A DNA stretch of 64,000 nucleotides from NCBI GenBank assembly GCA_026018925.1, contig JAKSZU010000026.1, positions 16,235,127-16,299,126 of the forward strand. The letters run 5' to 3'. Both the position numbers and the translations under genes were made by a program. The notes beneath the pieces were generated by a model. The model made no database searches, was not told where the DNA came from, and was given only the letters and a program-made list of their open reading frames with translations. This stretch comes from Tupaia tana (taxonomy: Eukaryota > Chordata > Mammalia > Scandentia > Tupaiidae). Within the stretch, counting starts at the first letter, position 1. Every line of letters begins with the position of its first letter. Shown piece after piece: positions 22,649 through 33,300 of the stretch.

Positions 22649-23067
22649 AAAGCACCTTTTATATACAACCTCATTATGTAGAGGGATATCACACTGCACT
22701 TCTCACAGCATGGAAATAACTAGTCAGATGATGGGACCAATGTCTTGTCAGTGGCCCCTCTGGCAGAGGGAATCTCTGGCCAGCAGCATAGCTATGGTTT
22801 AGAGGTGTTTAAGCAGGCCAGACAGCAGGGAGTATGTAGCTAAAAGTATGTCTTTGCTTAGCTGGAGTTTTAATAGTCTAAAATGGAAAAAAATATATAC
22901 AATGCGTTATTTTAGCACATGGTAAATAACCTTTCGGCTTTTGTAATGCAATTTATGGGATACTAATTTGTTCTTAAGCTTAGGAATTTGTCTAGAATGA
23001 GCTTGTAAAATGGTATGAGTTCTCATTATTAGTAGTGACGTTGTGTTAAATGTTTTTGTTACCATGT
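22649..23067. other. Intronic stretch, no feature seen
   Basis: No gene, RNA or repeat recognised. Confidence 0.45.
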
Positions 23068-23302
23068 TTCGATTATTATTATTATTAGTAGTAGTAGTTC
23101 AGCTATAGGGCCTGTGTGCTCACTGGAGAGAGACGGAGAGGGAAAATGAGAAATCACCCCCCCGGGGTGTATGGCTATGCTGCAGTCCTTTTGCCATTCT
23201 TCTCGGGATTTTTGGGCATACATGCACATGCACCCAGTGTGTTTTTTATACAACTAGGTCCAGGACTTGGTCTGCAAAGTTGGCCATGTCACCAGCTGGC
23301 CG
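23068..23302 (-). repeat. tRNA-SINE type A/C
   Basis: An (ATT)n/(AGT)n stretch at the tail, CAGCTATAGGGCCTGTGTGC, and a shortened head GTCACCAGCTGGCCGC. Confidence 0.83.
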
Positions 23303-23351
23303 CCTTTTCTTTTCTTAAAAAGCAAAGTTATATTCATATATCAATAGTTAA

Positions 23352-23568
23352 AGAATCAAACATAGTTGAATGCCACAACATTTGGGCGACAGTGGGCCAC
23401 AAGTGCAATAGCAATTCTGTAAAAAGCATATAGGCTATATCATATAGTATAGATGTATGCTATTCCATCTAGGTTTGTGTAAATACACTCTGAGGTTCAC
23501 ACAATGTTGAAATTGCATAACGCATTTCTTAGGTCATATCTCCATTGTGCAGTGACACATGACTACAG
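23352..23568. mobile_element. Non-autonomous DNA transposon fossil (mammalian MER class)
   Basis: TTTGGGCGACAGTGGGCCAC, CCATCTAGGTTTGTGTAAAT and ACGCATTTCTTAGGTCATAT followed by GACACATGACTAC match a fossil family common to placental mammals. I am sure of the sequence family but not of its name. Confidence 0.7.
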
Positions 23569-23599
23569 TTTAAAAAGTTTTATAAGATTGGCAGTTCCT

Positions 23600-23965
23600 G
23601 GACTGGCCCTCTAGTGCAGTGATTAAGTTCTGTGTAGTGAGAACCGAAAGCCACATGCCTGACTGTGGTTGAAATCCCAGCCATGACAGCTTTAAAACAG
23701 ACATGTGAGGGACCAACAGATAACGCAGTCCTTACATCGCTGGACTCCCACATGGCCGACTATGGTTAAGTCCTGGACCCAGTGGCTTGAAACTTATGCC
23801 AGGGGCATGTGCATACGTGCCCAAGATCCCGAGAAGAGAATGGAGGAGAAGGGATTGCAGCGTGGCCACCCCCCGCCCCGGGACGTGATTTCTTGCTTTC
23901 TGTCTCTTTCTGGCCAACGCACATACCCTATAGCAAAAAAAAAAATCTCTTAAAAAAATACAGGT

Positions 23966-24004
<39 letters not shown>

Positions 24005-24165
24005 CTTGTGTGTGTGTATGTGTCTGAATCCTGATGGGATAGAGAAATGGAAGGAAAAGGATCACAACATGACCATACCCCATTGGAGGCTGCTTTCTCT
24101 TTCTCTCTTTCTCTGTCTCTCTCTCTGGTGGGTTCACATACCCTTGGGTAATTAAAAAGAAAAGC
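23600..24165 (+). repeat. tRNA-SINE type C split by a younger SINE
   Basis: Head part GGACTGGCCCTCTAGTGCAG to ACAGCTTTAAAACAGACATG. It resumes after 23959 with CTGAATCCTGATGGGATAG and GGGTTCACATACCCTTGGG. A (TG)n/(CG)n stretch lies at 23974-24020. Confidence 0.88.
23710..23959 (+). repeat. tRNA-SINE type A nested in type C
   Basis: Diverged TSD: ACAGACATGTGAG at 23697-23709 and ACAGGTGTGTGAG at 23960-23972. Head GGACCAACAGATAACGCAG, tail ACCCTATAGCAAAAAAA. Confidence 0.92.
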
Positions 24166-24166
24166 A

Positions 24167-24332
24167 TTGGGCTGGCAGGTGGCATGGTAGTTGAGAGTAC
24201 TGGACTCCTACATGGCTGACCATGGTTTGAGTCTTGAACCTGGTGGCTCATTTTCTTACCCTGCCCCCAGTCAAATTAAAGTAAATAAATGAACAAATAA
24301 ATAAAGTAAAATAAAAATAATTCTTTAAAACA
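24167..24332 (+). repeat. tRNA-SINE type B
   Basis: Head GGGCTGGCAGGTGGCATGG, AGTCAAATTAAAGTAAATAA and an A-rich tail. AAAAGCATT / AAAAACATT flanks. Confidence 0.9.
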
Positions 24333-24680
24333 AAAACATTTTCCTGCCTTTGACCTAGTCCTTATTATTACTATCTCCAGAAGCAAAAACCTGCACCTTG
24401 TTTTGTTGATTATGTTGGTTCTTAAATATTTCTAAATAGTGAGCTAATAGTTGTTTTGAAATTTCCAGATTTTTCATTATTGGAGATGAGGAATTAGCTT
24501 ATTCTCTGCTTTCTACAAAGGAAAATGTTAACATTCATTTGGCTATGTTAATATATGACTGAGCTATTTTATATTTCCTTTGCTGTATAACTTGAAGATA
24601 AAAATTAACCCCCTTTTTCCCCCTCTTGACTGCTTGCTTCATTTGTATTTTAAGGAACTCAATCAATCCTGGACTCTTCT
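24333..24680. other. Intronic stretch, no feature seen
   Basis: No gene, RNA or repeat recognised. Confidence 0.45.
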
Positions 24681-24934
24681 GTTTTATTATTTTATTTTTT
24701 TTAAAGTTTGTTGTAGCATGCATGCGTGAACTGGCCAGATAGACAGAGGGAAAGTGAGAAAGCACCCTCTGCAGGTGGGTGTAGTCACACTGTAGTCTCT
24801 TCTCCTGTAGGGATCTTGGGCATACATACGTATGTGCCTGATGTGTTTTTAAGTCGCAGGGTCCAGAACTCAAACTGCACAGTTGGTTATGTGGGATCTA
24901 GTACCTTAACTACCACACCACAGGCTGGCTCCAC
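24681..24934 (-). repeat. tRNA-SINE type C
   Basis: Tail TTGTTGTAGCATGCATGCG, head CCACAGGCTGGCTCC. Flanks ATCCTGGACTCTTCT and ATCCCAGACTTTTGC suggest an old TSD. Confidence 0.87.
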
Positions 24935-25561
24935 TATCCCAGACTTTTGCCTCTAGTCTGAAACCCTTTTAAAGACACTCAGATATAGCATGTGTTTTAT
25001 CCTCCTGAAGGAATCATTCCTGGAGCCATCTGAGTTGCCATTTGAATTGGTTGCCCTCTGTACTAGTGCAGTTGGCAGCCAGGAATCACCATTCACTGTA
25101 ATCTCAGAGAAAACTTTTACAAATTCCTTCATGAGAGATGAGTGACTGGCTTGGTTATTCACTTTCTGGGTTCTTGGAGGGTGATGGTGGGGAGAATGTT
25201 TCTTGGCCTTTGTTCTGTCTGTATGTTCACCTAATGGCCTGTTTTCACTGTGGTTCCCTGCCTTCGGCTTTCCTGTGTTCTCTTCACTCCCCCACCAACT
25301 GTCACCAGAGAAGACCCTCCCTATTACTTGCTCACATAAAGAAGGGATTAGTAGCTCATCTCTGTGCAATGTGAAGGATACCTGGGCATCTGAGTGCCTT
25401 CTGAACAGGCTTTCAGCCAATTTTCCTTACTTTATCTGCTCTCTGCCTTTTAGTCCTACTGCCAAAAGTACCTGTGTTTAAAATGCCTGAGATAAAGAGG
25501 ATTGTTTCAGTTGGATTCAGTTCTGCTTTCTCCATGTCTAGGATTCAGTTTCCTAGGTTTT
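24935..25561. other. Unassigned 0.6-kb block with the longest non-SINE open frame
   Basis: The minus strand has a 155-codon frame (24953-25420) with low-complexity, basic and histidine/proline-rich composition and no recognised domain. The sequence style (GAGAAGACCCTCCCTATTAC, TCTCTGTGCAATGTGAAGG) looks like an old repeat or LTR, but I could not place it. Confidence 0.35.
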
Positions 25562-25806
25562 TGTTGTTGTTGAGAGATTTTTTGCTATAGGGTGCGTGTG
25601 CATGCCAGAGAGACGAGAGACAAAAAAGTGAGAAATTACCCTCCGGAGGCATGACCATGCCTCAGTCCCTTCTCCTCCATTCTCTTGGGGTTCTGGGTAT
25701 GCACGCACATGTACCTGGTATGAGTTTCAAGCCACCAGATCTGGGACTCGAACCACAGATGACTACTTGGGAGTCCAGTGATTTAACTATTATGCCATCT
25801 GCTGGT
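25562..25806 (-). repeat. tRNA-SINE type A
   Basis: A (TTG)n tail, GAGATTTTTTGCTATAGGG, and head ATGCCATCTGCTGGTC. TCCTAGGTTTT / TCTTAGGTATT flanks. Confidence 0.9.
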
Positions 25807-26283
25807 CTTAGGTATTTTAAGTTTGCCTATTGAGCATCTGCTTTTTAACTTTCAAAATTTTGATGCTGTTTATTCTGTTCGACCTACAATTGTGATTTTG
25901 CGATTTAATAGGGGAAAAAGACACAAACTTCTTCACTGATGTTTTAGAGAGATTTAAGAGAGACCAAAAGCAGATGTACGTGTTTATGCTTCCTTCTTTA
26001 CCTGGAGCTGATTAGTTATGTTTTAGCAGAAGTTTTCTGTTATATGTGACTTTTCCTTCCTATGACTTCGAGAGGTGACTTAATGTGTTTACTGTATTCT
26101 CCTGATCAGGTAGGCATAGGAATCCTATCATAGGAGGAAGTGAGGTTGGACAGACTTGGAATGTCCTAGTACATTCATATTAACCTCAGATGGTCATAGT
26201 TGTGTTTCTGTGCAACATCCTAGAGTCGTTCTGTAGTTTAAGGACTCTTTTTTTTAAATTTCTTGAAATTTTGAATATTTTCT

Positions 26284-26547
26284 TTCTTTTTTTTTGGAGA
26301 GGTTTTTCGCTATAGGGCGCGTGCACTCGCCAGACAGACAGAGAGAGACATAGAGACAGAAAGCGAGAAATCACCCCCCAGAGGGAATGGTCACGCCGCA
26401 ATCCCTTCTCCTCCATTCTCCTCTCGGGATCTTGGGCATGCATGCACACACGCCCGGCGTGAGTTCTAAGCTACTGGGTCCAGGACGCGAACCGCGGTCG
26501 ACTATGTGGGAGTCCAGCGACATAGCCATTACGCTAACTGCTGGTTC
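26284..26547 (-). repeat. Young tRNA-SINE type A, B-box-variant subfamily
   Basis: A perfect 22-bp TSD (starting CTTGAAATTTTG) lies at 26262-26283 and 26548-26569. CpGs are intact at the tail (TATAGGGCGCGTGC). The B box reads GGTTCGCGTCC on the minus strand. Confidence 0.97.
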
Positions 26548-26689
26548 CTTGAAATTTTGAATATTTTCTGAAAGATCTTCTGTTCTCACTGATCATCTAA
26601 GACATCTAATAAGAGTTCCGTCTCATTTACAAGTTACCTTCGTGAGTGAGATGTAATTATCCCGGGCCAGGAGACTTGAACTCATTTAT

Positions 26690-26850
26690 AGTATCTAGGT
26701 CAACCCTATCGCTTTACAAGTCCCAAAGGTGAGACTCCCTGAGGTGGAGCAGATTTCCTCACATCGTATAGGTAAATTGTTGAAAAACAAGCCTAGAATC
26801 TAGATCCCTTGATGTCCAGCCAGTGTTCTTTCCATGATACTACACTCTGA
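26690..26850 (-). repeat. MIR SINE, reverse orientation
   Basis: CCTGAGGTGGAGCAGATTTCC and CCAGCCAGTGTTCTTTCC, then ATGATACTACACTC, follow the MIR complement to its tRNA-like end. Confidence 0.65.
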
Positions 26851-27639
26851 GTTCATTCTTACTAGCGTCTGTCTGTTTTATTCTGTCCCAGAATCACCGA
26901 ATATAGTTTTAACTGTGGGCAACCGTATTGCAAGTATATGCTGCTTGGCCACTAGGGATCTCTTTGTGATAAGTCACTGCAAATAAATTATCTCCTGGGA
27001 GAATTTATCAGCTCATTTCCTACATATTATACCTAAAGAATAGGACACTAAGAATCAATGCAAATTTTCTTTAAATCACATTCATGCTGTTAGGAAGTGC
27101 ATTTATCCCGATTCTGTTGTAATCTATTTAATTAGAGCCATTTTGAACTGACTGTAGTGGACTTCTGTTTATACCAATGGAGTCTTTGCCAGTGAAGCTC
27201 AAGTTTTTTAGAACCTTCTACCTGTACAACAGTGTGCCATCACTGCTGAACACATTTTCTGCCAGTCTCTTTTACTATTAGTTATTCCATTGGTTTGTGT
27301 TCTCTAAGAATTGGATCATGTAGATACTATCTCCTGGTGATAACATATAAAAGAAGGCTTATAATTATCTGAGTGAAATAAGTCTTTTCATGAAATGGTG
27401 TGTGAGGACCCTTATACTAGGTTTCTTAAAAGCTCAGGAAGACTAAAGAAAGATTCGTGAACTTTCTTAAATTAGAAAGTATGGCCATGAGCTCTAGTCA
27501 TTGCTAAATTAAGTTGATGACAGTTTCTTTGTACTGTTTTGTAATCCTCTACAGCTAATTTTTACCGTTAGTCTCATGAAACAGTATGTCAAGTAGAAAG
27601 AGTTAATGCCTTAAACTGAGTTACAGTTCAAATTCAGTT
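26851..27639. other. Intronic stretch free of SINEs
   Basis: No gene, RNA or repeat recognised in about 0.8 kb. Confidence 0.45.
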
Positions 27640-27805
27640 ACATTTGGGGTTTGCCATTTACTACCTGTGTGGCTATGGAAAAATTATTTAACCATTCTGA
27701 GTCCTAATTTCTTAGGTTTGGTTGTAAAGATTATAGCTTATATATGAAGACTCTAGTCTGGTGCCTGGTATGACATAGGTGCTTTAATAAATGATGATTC
27801 TGATT
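27640..27805 (+). repeat. MIR SINE
   Basis: CCATTTACTACCTGTGTGGC, TTAACCATTCTGAGTCC, GGTGCCTGGTATGACATAGG and AATAAATGATGATTCTG are in MIR order. Confidence 0.88.
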
Positions 27806-28040
27806 GTTATTTTTATACATATGCACATACTAGTTTTTGTTCCTTATCTACTTAAGTAACAAAAAGTTAAGTTACTTAAGTTTTATTCCTTGTATTATTA
27901 ATTTTCATATTTTTGATTCTATAATTTTAAAGCCATGTACTTTAAATATAATTATGGATTATGCATCTTTTTTTTCAGTGAAAAATACTCATATTTTTGG
28001 AATAATTTGTTTCTAAAAATATTTTAAAAGTTTACTTTGG

Positions 28041-28297
28041 GGGCCAGCAGGTGGCATGGTGATTAAGGCACTGGGCTCTCACAAGGTCAACCACCAGACC
28101 CAGTAATCACGCCAGGCACTTGCGTGCACGTGCCCAAAATCCTGAGAGGAGAATGGAGAAGAAGGGATTGTGGCATGGCCGTCCCCCTGGAGGGTGATTT
28201 CTCACTTTTCCTCCCTCTGTGTCTCTTTGTCTTTCTCTCTCCAGCCAGTGTGTGTGCCCTGTGGCAAAACTTTAAAAACAAAACAACAACAACATCA
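28041..28297 (+). repeat. tRNA-SINE type A
   Basis: Head GGGCCAGCAGGTGGCATGG; the B-box region is partly deleted. Tail GTGCCCTGTGGCAAAAC. Flanks AAGTTTACTT / AAGTTTGCTT. Confidence 0.92.
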
Positions 28298-28599
28298 TTA
28301 AGTTTGCTTCAGAATTTTGAAATCATTAGATAGAGAATTTGGAGTCCTGTAGCTAGATATATGTGAGAAATTGGGATAACAGAACTTGAAGTAGAATTGA
28401 GTATATGTCCATGATGAGAATTTTATTTTTGGAAAAACTACATCAATATCATTAAGTTGTTTTTCCTCTTAGCAAATATCAATTCAAACTTTAAAGCTAA
28501 GTCTTTGAATATCCATTTAATACTTATTTCTGTCAAACTTGATTGGTATTTCATTGTTACATTTTCTAGTGAAGACTGGTATTATGATAATTTAATTTT

Positions 28600-28848
28600 T
28601 TAAAGAGGTTTTTGCTATAGGGTGCATGTGCTCGCCAGAAATAAAGAGACAGACAGAGAGAAAGTGAGAAATTACCCCCCAAGAGGGATGGCTATGCCAC
28701 AATCCCTTCTCCTCCATTTTCCTCTTGGGATCTTGGGCATGCACGCACACTCGCCTGGCATGAGTTTAAGCCACCAGGTCCAGGACTCGAACCGTGGTCG
28801 ACTACATGGAAGTCCAGCAACATAGCCATTATGCCAACTGCTGGTTCC
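28600..28848 (-). repeat. tRNA-SINE type A with TSD
   Basis: TSD TATGATAATTTAATTTT (28583-28599) and TATGATATTTAATTTT (28849-28864). Head ATGCCAACTGCTGGTTCC. Confidence 0.95.
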
Positions 28849-28864
28849 TATGATATTTAATTTT

Positions 28865-29594
28865 AACTTTAAAGAAACTATATTGTTATAAAATAATTGA
28901 ACGTTTTTCAGGGTTTTTTTTTGTGTGTTGAATTAGTTATGAGCTGATTAACTTTTTAACCTTGTTGTTATGTCACTTGCATTTGTGATGTATCACTTAC
29001 CAGAACAACTTTGTAAAGAACATCCAGCAGGTGTCAACAGCTTCCCTTTGTCACTGAGAGCAGAGAAACATTGATAGGAAGTTAGTGGAAGTGCTAGGAT
29101 TAGGAAACAGTTCTCATGAATCAAAGCCAAATATTTTGTCTGCTGAACTGTGCCAGATGTTACAGGTGAAAGTGTTCTAGTGAGTAAATTGTTGTACATA
29201 GATTTTCTTGGGGATTGACTCATTTGATGTTTAAATCTCTGATATGTCTTAAGTGTCTGTATCTTTAAATATGATTAATGTTAGTATTAGTGATTTTTAT
29301 TTATTGGTATATTTTTATTCCCTCCTCATTTATCCTATCTATCAAAGATTATTGGGCACAGAACATTAGCTTAGGTGATAAGAAAAGTTAGTGTTCTGCT
29401 TAGTTTTTTGGATTTCAGCTGTCCTGTTTTATTTATTTTTAATTTAGTTTTCTTCTTTGGCATTTATTTAAATGTTGATGTTAGGTTTTCTGATTAACAC
29501 ACCAATATTGCTTTTATTTGTGGAAACAAAGGAACTTCTTGGAAACATGGACAAAGGGACATGAACAGACGACCTTAAATATAAGAAATAGTGA
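28865..29594. other. Intronic stretch, no feature seen
   Basis: No gene, RNA or repeat recognised. Confidence 0.45.
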
Positions 29595-29700
29595 TGCTGC
29601 TAATGATGATAATATCACTTAAAAGTTTTTGCCATGTGCCACATACTGTCCTAAGTGCTCTATGCATGTACTAACACTATTAATCAACAGCCCAGATTAT
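29595..29700 (-). repeat. MIR SINE fragment, reverse
   Basis: CCATGTGCCACATACTGTCC, TAAGTGCTCTATGCATGTAC and TAACACTATTAATC follow the MIR 3' complement. Confidence 0.8.
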
Positions 29701-29869
29701 ACTTGTGATCAAATAAATATTAATGATTTCCTCTAAGCAGAGTGAGGAGTACAAATTAGTACTAGAACATACCCTTCTATTATACTGGGAGGTATTTTAA
29801 AAGATGCAATTTGGGAGGGGGTTGTTTGTATCGGGAGGGATTATTAATTGAAAAGCAGTGTGTTAGCAC

Positions 29870-30165
29870 TCATGAGGCTCAGAATACTCATTATTTGATA
29901 ATTCTATGTCATGTAATCTCTCCCAAGGAAATAATCAGGAAAATAGCAATGTTCAGATAAGTCTACCAATAATAATTATAATATTGGAAAAAGGTGAAAG
30001 ATTGTCCAGTTGTTATGGAATGTTTAAATTATATCTTATTTGAAGTATGAATACTATGCAAATACTGAAATTATTTTGAAAAATAAGTAATATATTAAAT
30101 ATTTATAATCTGTGGAAAAAAAGGATATAAAACCATGCAGTATGGTTCCACCTTTAAAAATGTTC
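29870..30165 (+). mobile_element. L1M LINE 3' UTR fragment
   Basis: CTCCCAAGGAAATAATCAGG, TAATATTGGAAAAAGG, GTATGAATACTATGCAAATAC and AACCATGCAGTATGGTTCC follow the order of old L1 3' ends. Confidence 0.65.
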
Positions 30166-30365
30166 CTGTACGGTCTCAGTGATGAAGCCGTTGGGGAAGT
30201 TCCAGGGTTTGAGTCTTGAGGCTTCCCTACACGGGGACATGAATGTGCCTGTGATCCTGGCTGGCTGAGGTTGGGGTGGATTGCAACAAAAAGATCCTGT
30301 TTGGGTTGTACTTCTCTTTGTTTGACTCTCCCTCTTATGGAAGAGATAAGTAAACTTTAAAATGT
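30166..30365 (+). repeat. SINE type D
   Basis: GTCTCAGTGATGAAGCC, ATCCTGGCTGGCTGAGG and AAAGATCCTGTTTGGG align with the element at 7003-7195. Confidence 0.65.
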
Positions 30366-30375
30366 ATATGTACAG

Positions 30376-30838
30376 GGCCAGCTGGTAGTGTAGTGATTAT
30401 GGCCAGCAGGATCACACATAGTTGACTGGGCAGGGCTGGGCAGTTCAAGTCCTGGGCATGGTGGTTTGAAAAACATACTGGGTGCATTGGGGCTGGAAGA
30501 TGGCGTGGTGGTTATGGGCACTGGACTCCCACATGTCCAGCTGCAATTTGAGTCCTGGACTTGACGGCTTTCTTTCTCACTTTATCTCTGTCTCTCTCAG
30601 TCTGTTCCTCTCTGGTCAAATTTAAATGACTGAATGAATAAAGTTAAATAAAATAATTCTTTGAAAAAAAGAAAAACATACTGGGTACATATACAGAACT
30701 GCCCAAAATTCTGAGGAAAATGGAGGAGGAGGGATTGCAATGTGGCCCTCCCTCCAGGGGGAATACTTTCTCACTTTCCTTCTTTTTCACTTCCTCTCTC
30801 TCTGAGCCATATGCACCCAATAGCAACTTTAAAAAAAT
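30376..30838 (+). repeat. tRNA-SINE type A/C split by a type B SINE
   Basis: Head GGGCCAGCTGGTAGTGTAG to GGTTTGAAAAACATACTGGG. It resumes after 30670 with GTACATATACAGAACTGCCC and ends CACCCAATAGCAACTTT. Confidence 0.9.
30488..30670 (+). repeat. tRNA-SINE type B nested
   Basis: A 20-bp TSD with one mismatch (GAAAAACATACTGGGTGCAT at 30468-30487; copy at 30671-30690). Head GGGGCTGGAAGATGGCGTGG, then CTCTGGTCAAATTTAAATG. Confidence 0.95.
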
Positions 30839-31097
30839 TATTACAGTAAAATAGGAAGAACATATAGGAAGATGGTAGTTATTCCTGATATGACTACAGT
30901 GTGTTTTTGAACTTCTGACATTGGCCATGTAGTACTGTTATATTCAGAGGAAGCCAAGTGTTATTCTAGGAAAGTCTAAATTATACTGATGCTTGCTTTT
31001 ACTCTCAGTGTTTATTAAAGATCAGGTTTGCAAATCTCAGAGTAAAGGATAATTTACTGAATTTCAGACAGTTTTAGTTTACTATTTTGTAATTTTT

Positions 31098-31278
31098 TTA
31101 AATAATTTTTTATTTAACTTTATTTATTTATTTTTAATTTGACCAGAGAGGGACAGAGAGAGATGGAGAGAGAGAGAGAGAGAAAGTGAGAAAGCAAGCT
31201 ACCAGGTCCGGGACTCGAACCACAGTCAGCCATGTGGGAGTCCAGCACCCTTAACCACCATGCCACCTGCTGGCCCGG
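31098..31278 (-). repeat. tRNA-SINE type B with TSD
   Basis: TSD TATTTTGTAATTTTT at 31083-31097 and 31279-31293. The B box complement reads GGGACTCGAACC. Confidence 0.96.
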
Positions 31279-31415
31279 TATTTTGTAATTTTTAAAATTA
31301 AGCCCTTTTTACTTGAATTGAAGAAAGATAATTTTAAAAAATGTGATCAGTATAATGATTGTTTTAGCACTGTAAATTTGTTTCAGTTATATTGGTAGAG
31401 ATATGGCATTTTTCT

Positions 31416-31588
31416 TTTTATTTTTTAAAGAATTATTTAATTCCATTTGTCATTATTATTATTATTTTTAATTTTACCAAAGAGAGAGAAAAGGAAAGCG
31501 AGAAGACAAGCTGCCAGGTCTGGGGCTCAAACCACAGTTGGCCATGTGGGAGTCCAGTGCCATCCATCACTCCACCTGCCGGCCCTGG
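31416..31588 (-). repeat. tRNA-SINE type B with TSD
   Basis: TSD TATGGCATTTTTCT at 31402-31415, with a copy at 31589-31603 carrying one extra base. Head TCCACCTGCCGGCCC. Confidence 0.95.
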
Positions 31589-31911
31589 TATGGCTATTTT
31601 TCTCCCTAGAACTTTTTAAAAAAAAATAACTTGTTGAAAAAAATGATTGACTTTTTTGGGGAGAAGATGAATAAGGATCAAATGCCAGGGACATATGGGT
31701 TGTTTTAAATTATAGAATTATATTACAAATTAGTTTTATTATCCATTATGAATATATAGTTTTAATTTATAACTACTTAAGAAATTCAGTTTTCATTTGT
31801 ATTGAAACATCCTTGAAGTTTAGTTCCTTAAGCCCAAGATTTAAGAAATCTTAGAATATAGATATATATTAGAACAAAGATATGATCTCTGTTTTCTGGT
31901 GATTTAAAGTT

Positions 31912-31914
<3 letters not shown>

Positions 31915-31943
<29 letters not shown>

Positions 31944-32178
31944 GAGAGGTTTGTGCTATAGGGCGCGTGCACTAGTCAGAAAGAGAGACAGAAAGTGAGA
32001 AATCACCTCCCAGGGGGGATGTCCATGCCGTAATCCATTCTCCTCCATTCTTCTCTCAGGATCTTGGGCACGCATGCACATGTGCCCATCGTGAGTTCAA
32101 GCCACCGGGTCTAGGACTCGAACTGTGGTTGACTGCATGGGAGTCCAGTGACATAGCCATTATGCCAACTGCTGGTCC
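31915..32178 (-). repeat. tRNA-SINE type A with TSD
   Basis: TSD TTAAAGTTCCC at 31904-31914 and 32179-32189. A 29-base T tail, then GAGAGGTTTGTGCTATAGGG. Confidence 0.96.
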
Positions 32179-32211
32179 TTAAAGTTCCCATTTTCTAAGA
32201 TATCTTTTCCA

Positions 32212-32360
32212 AGGGGCGAATGGAGGAGAGGGGATTATATATGGCATGGCCATCACCCCCGGGGCGGGGGGGTGGTGAGTTTTCACTTTCTTTCTCTGTT
32301 TCTCTGTTCTTTCTCTCCATGAGCACATGCACCCTATAGCCAAAAAATCTCTGAAGAAAA
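32212..32360 (+). repeat. tRNA-SINE type A, 5'-truncated
   Basis: Starts within the body (CGAATGGAGGAGAGGGG) and ends CACCCTATAGCCAAAAAATC. It lacks the tRNA head. Confidence 0.85.
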
Positions 32361-32470
32361 GGGGCCAACAGATGGCATAGTAGTTAGGGTGCTGGATTCC
32401 TGCATGATCGACTGTTTTTCCAATCCCCGACCGGGCGTGCATGTGTGTGCACTTGTGTGCGCACACAGAA
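32361..32470 (+). repeat. tRNA-SINE head without body
   Basis: GGGCCAACAGATGGCATAGTAG, then a shortened B-box region, stopping at GTGTGCGCACACAG. No SINE body or tail follows. Confidence 0.75.
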
Positions 32471-32990
32471 AACAAAAGATCAAACTGCAATAGGGAATTA
32501 TTAAAGAAGTAAAGCCTTTTCTGCATGTTACATGTTAAGTAAAATGAATAAATTGCCGGTAACTTTGAATTAGTTTTGTTAGCAACTTCTTGCTCAATAG
32601 CCTTTTGACGTTCATGATGAAGCACTGTGGTACTGCATGCTAACTGCTTCCCTGATTGAAAAAGGAATTAAACTGTAGCTTATGGGTGGGAAGAAATTGA
32701 GGGAAGTTCTTTTAAAAAATTATGTAAATTCTACAAACATTTAAAAACAACTCTTATCTGATTTCTAACTATGAGTTATGATTCAAAATAGAAATACTAA
32801 TATGAAATAGTTTTATGAATAGACTTTATAGTAAACGTTCAGGCAAATACAATGATTTGTATTTATACAAATCATTAATAATACAACAAAAAATATCATA
32901 TTTTATTTTGGTATTTAATATAAAAAGCTATGTAGAAATGATAGAAATTAACTTCTATATGGAAACAAACCTGTCTTTAGTGGTCTGTAA

Positions 32991-33299
<309 letters not shown>

Positions 33300-33300
33300 G

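Noticed and set aside
24953-25420. 155-codon open frame on the minus strand
   Set aside because: It is the longest frame outside SINEs but has no recognised domain, no splice context and a composition typical of chance translation of old repeat sequence.
32179-32625. 148-codon open frame on the minus strand
   Set aside because: It overlaps two truncated SINEs and unique intron; no homology is visible.
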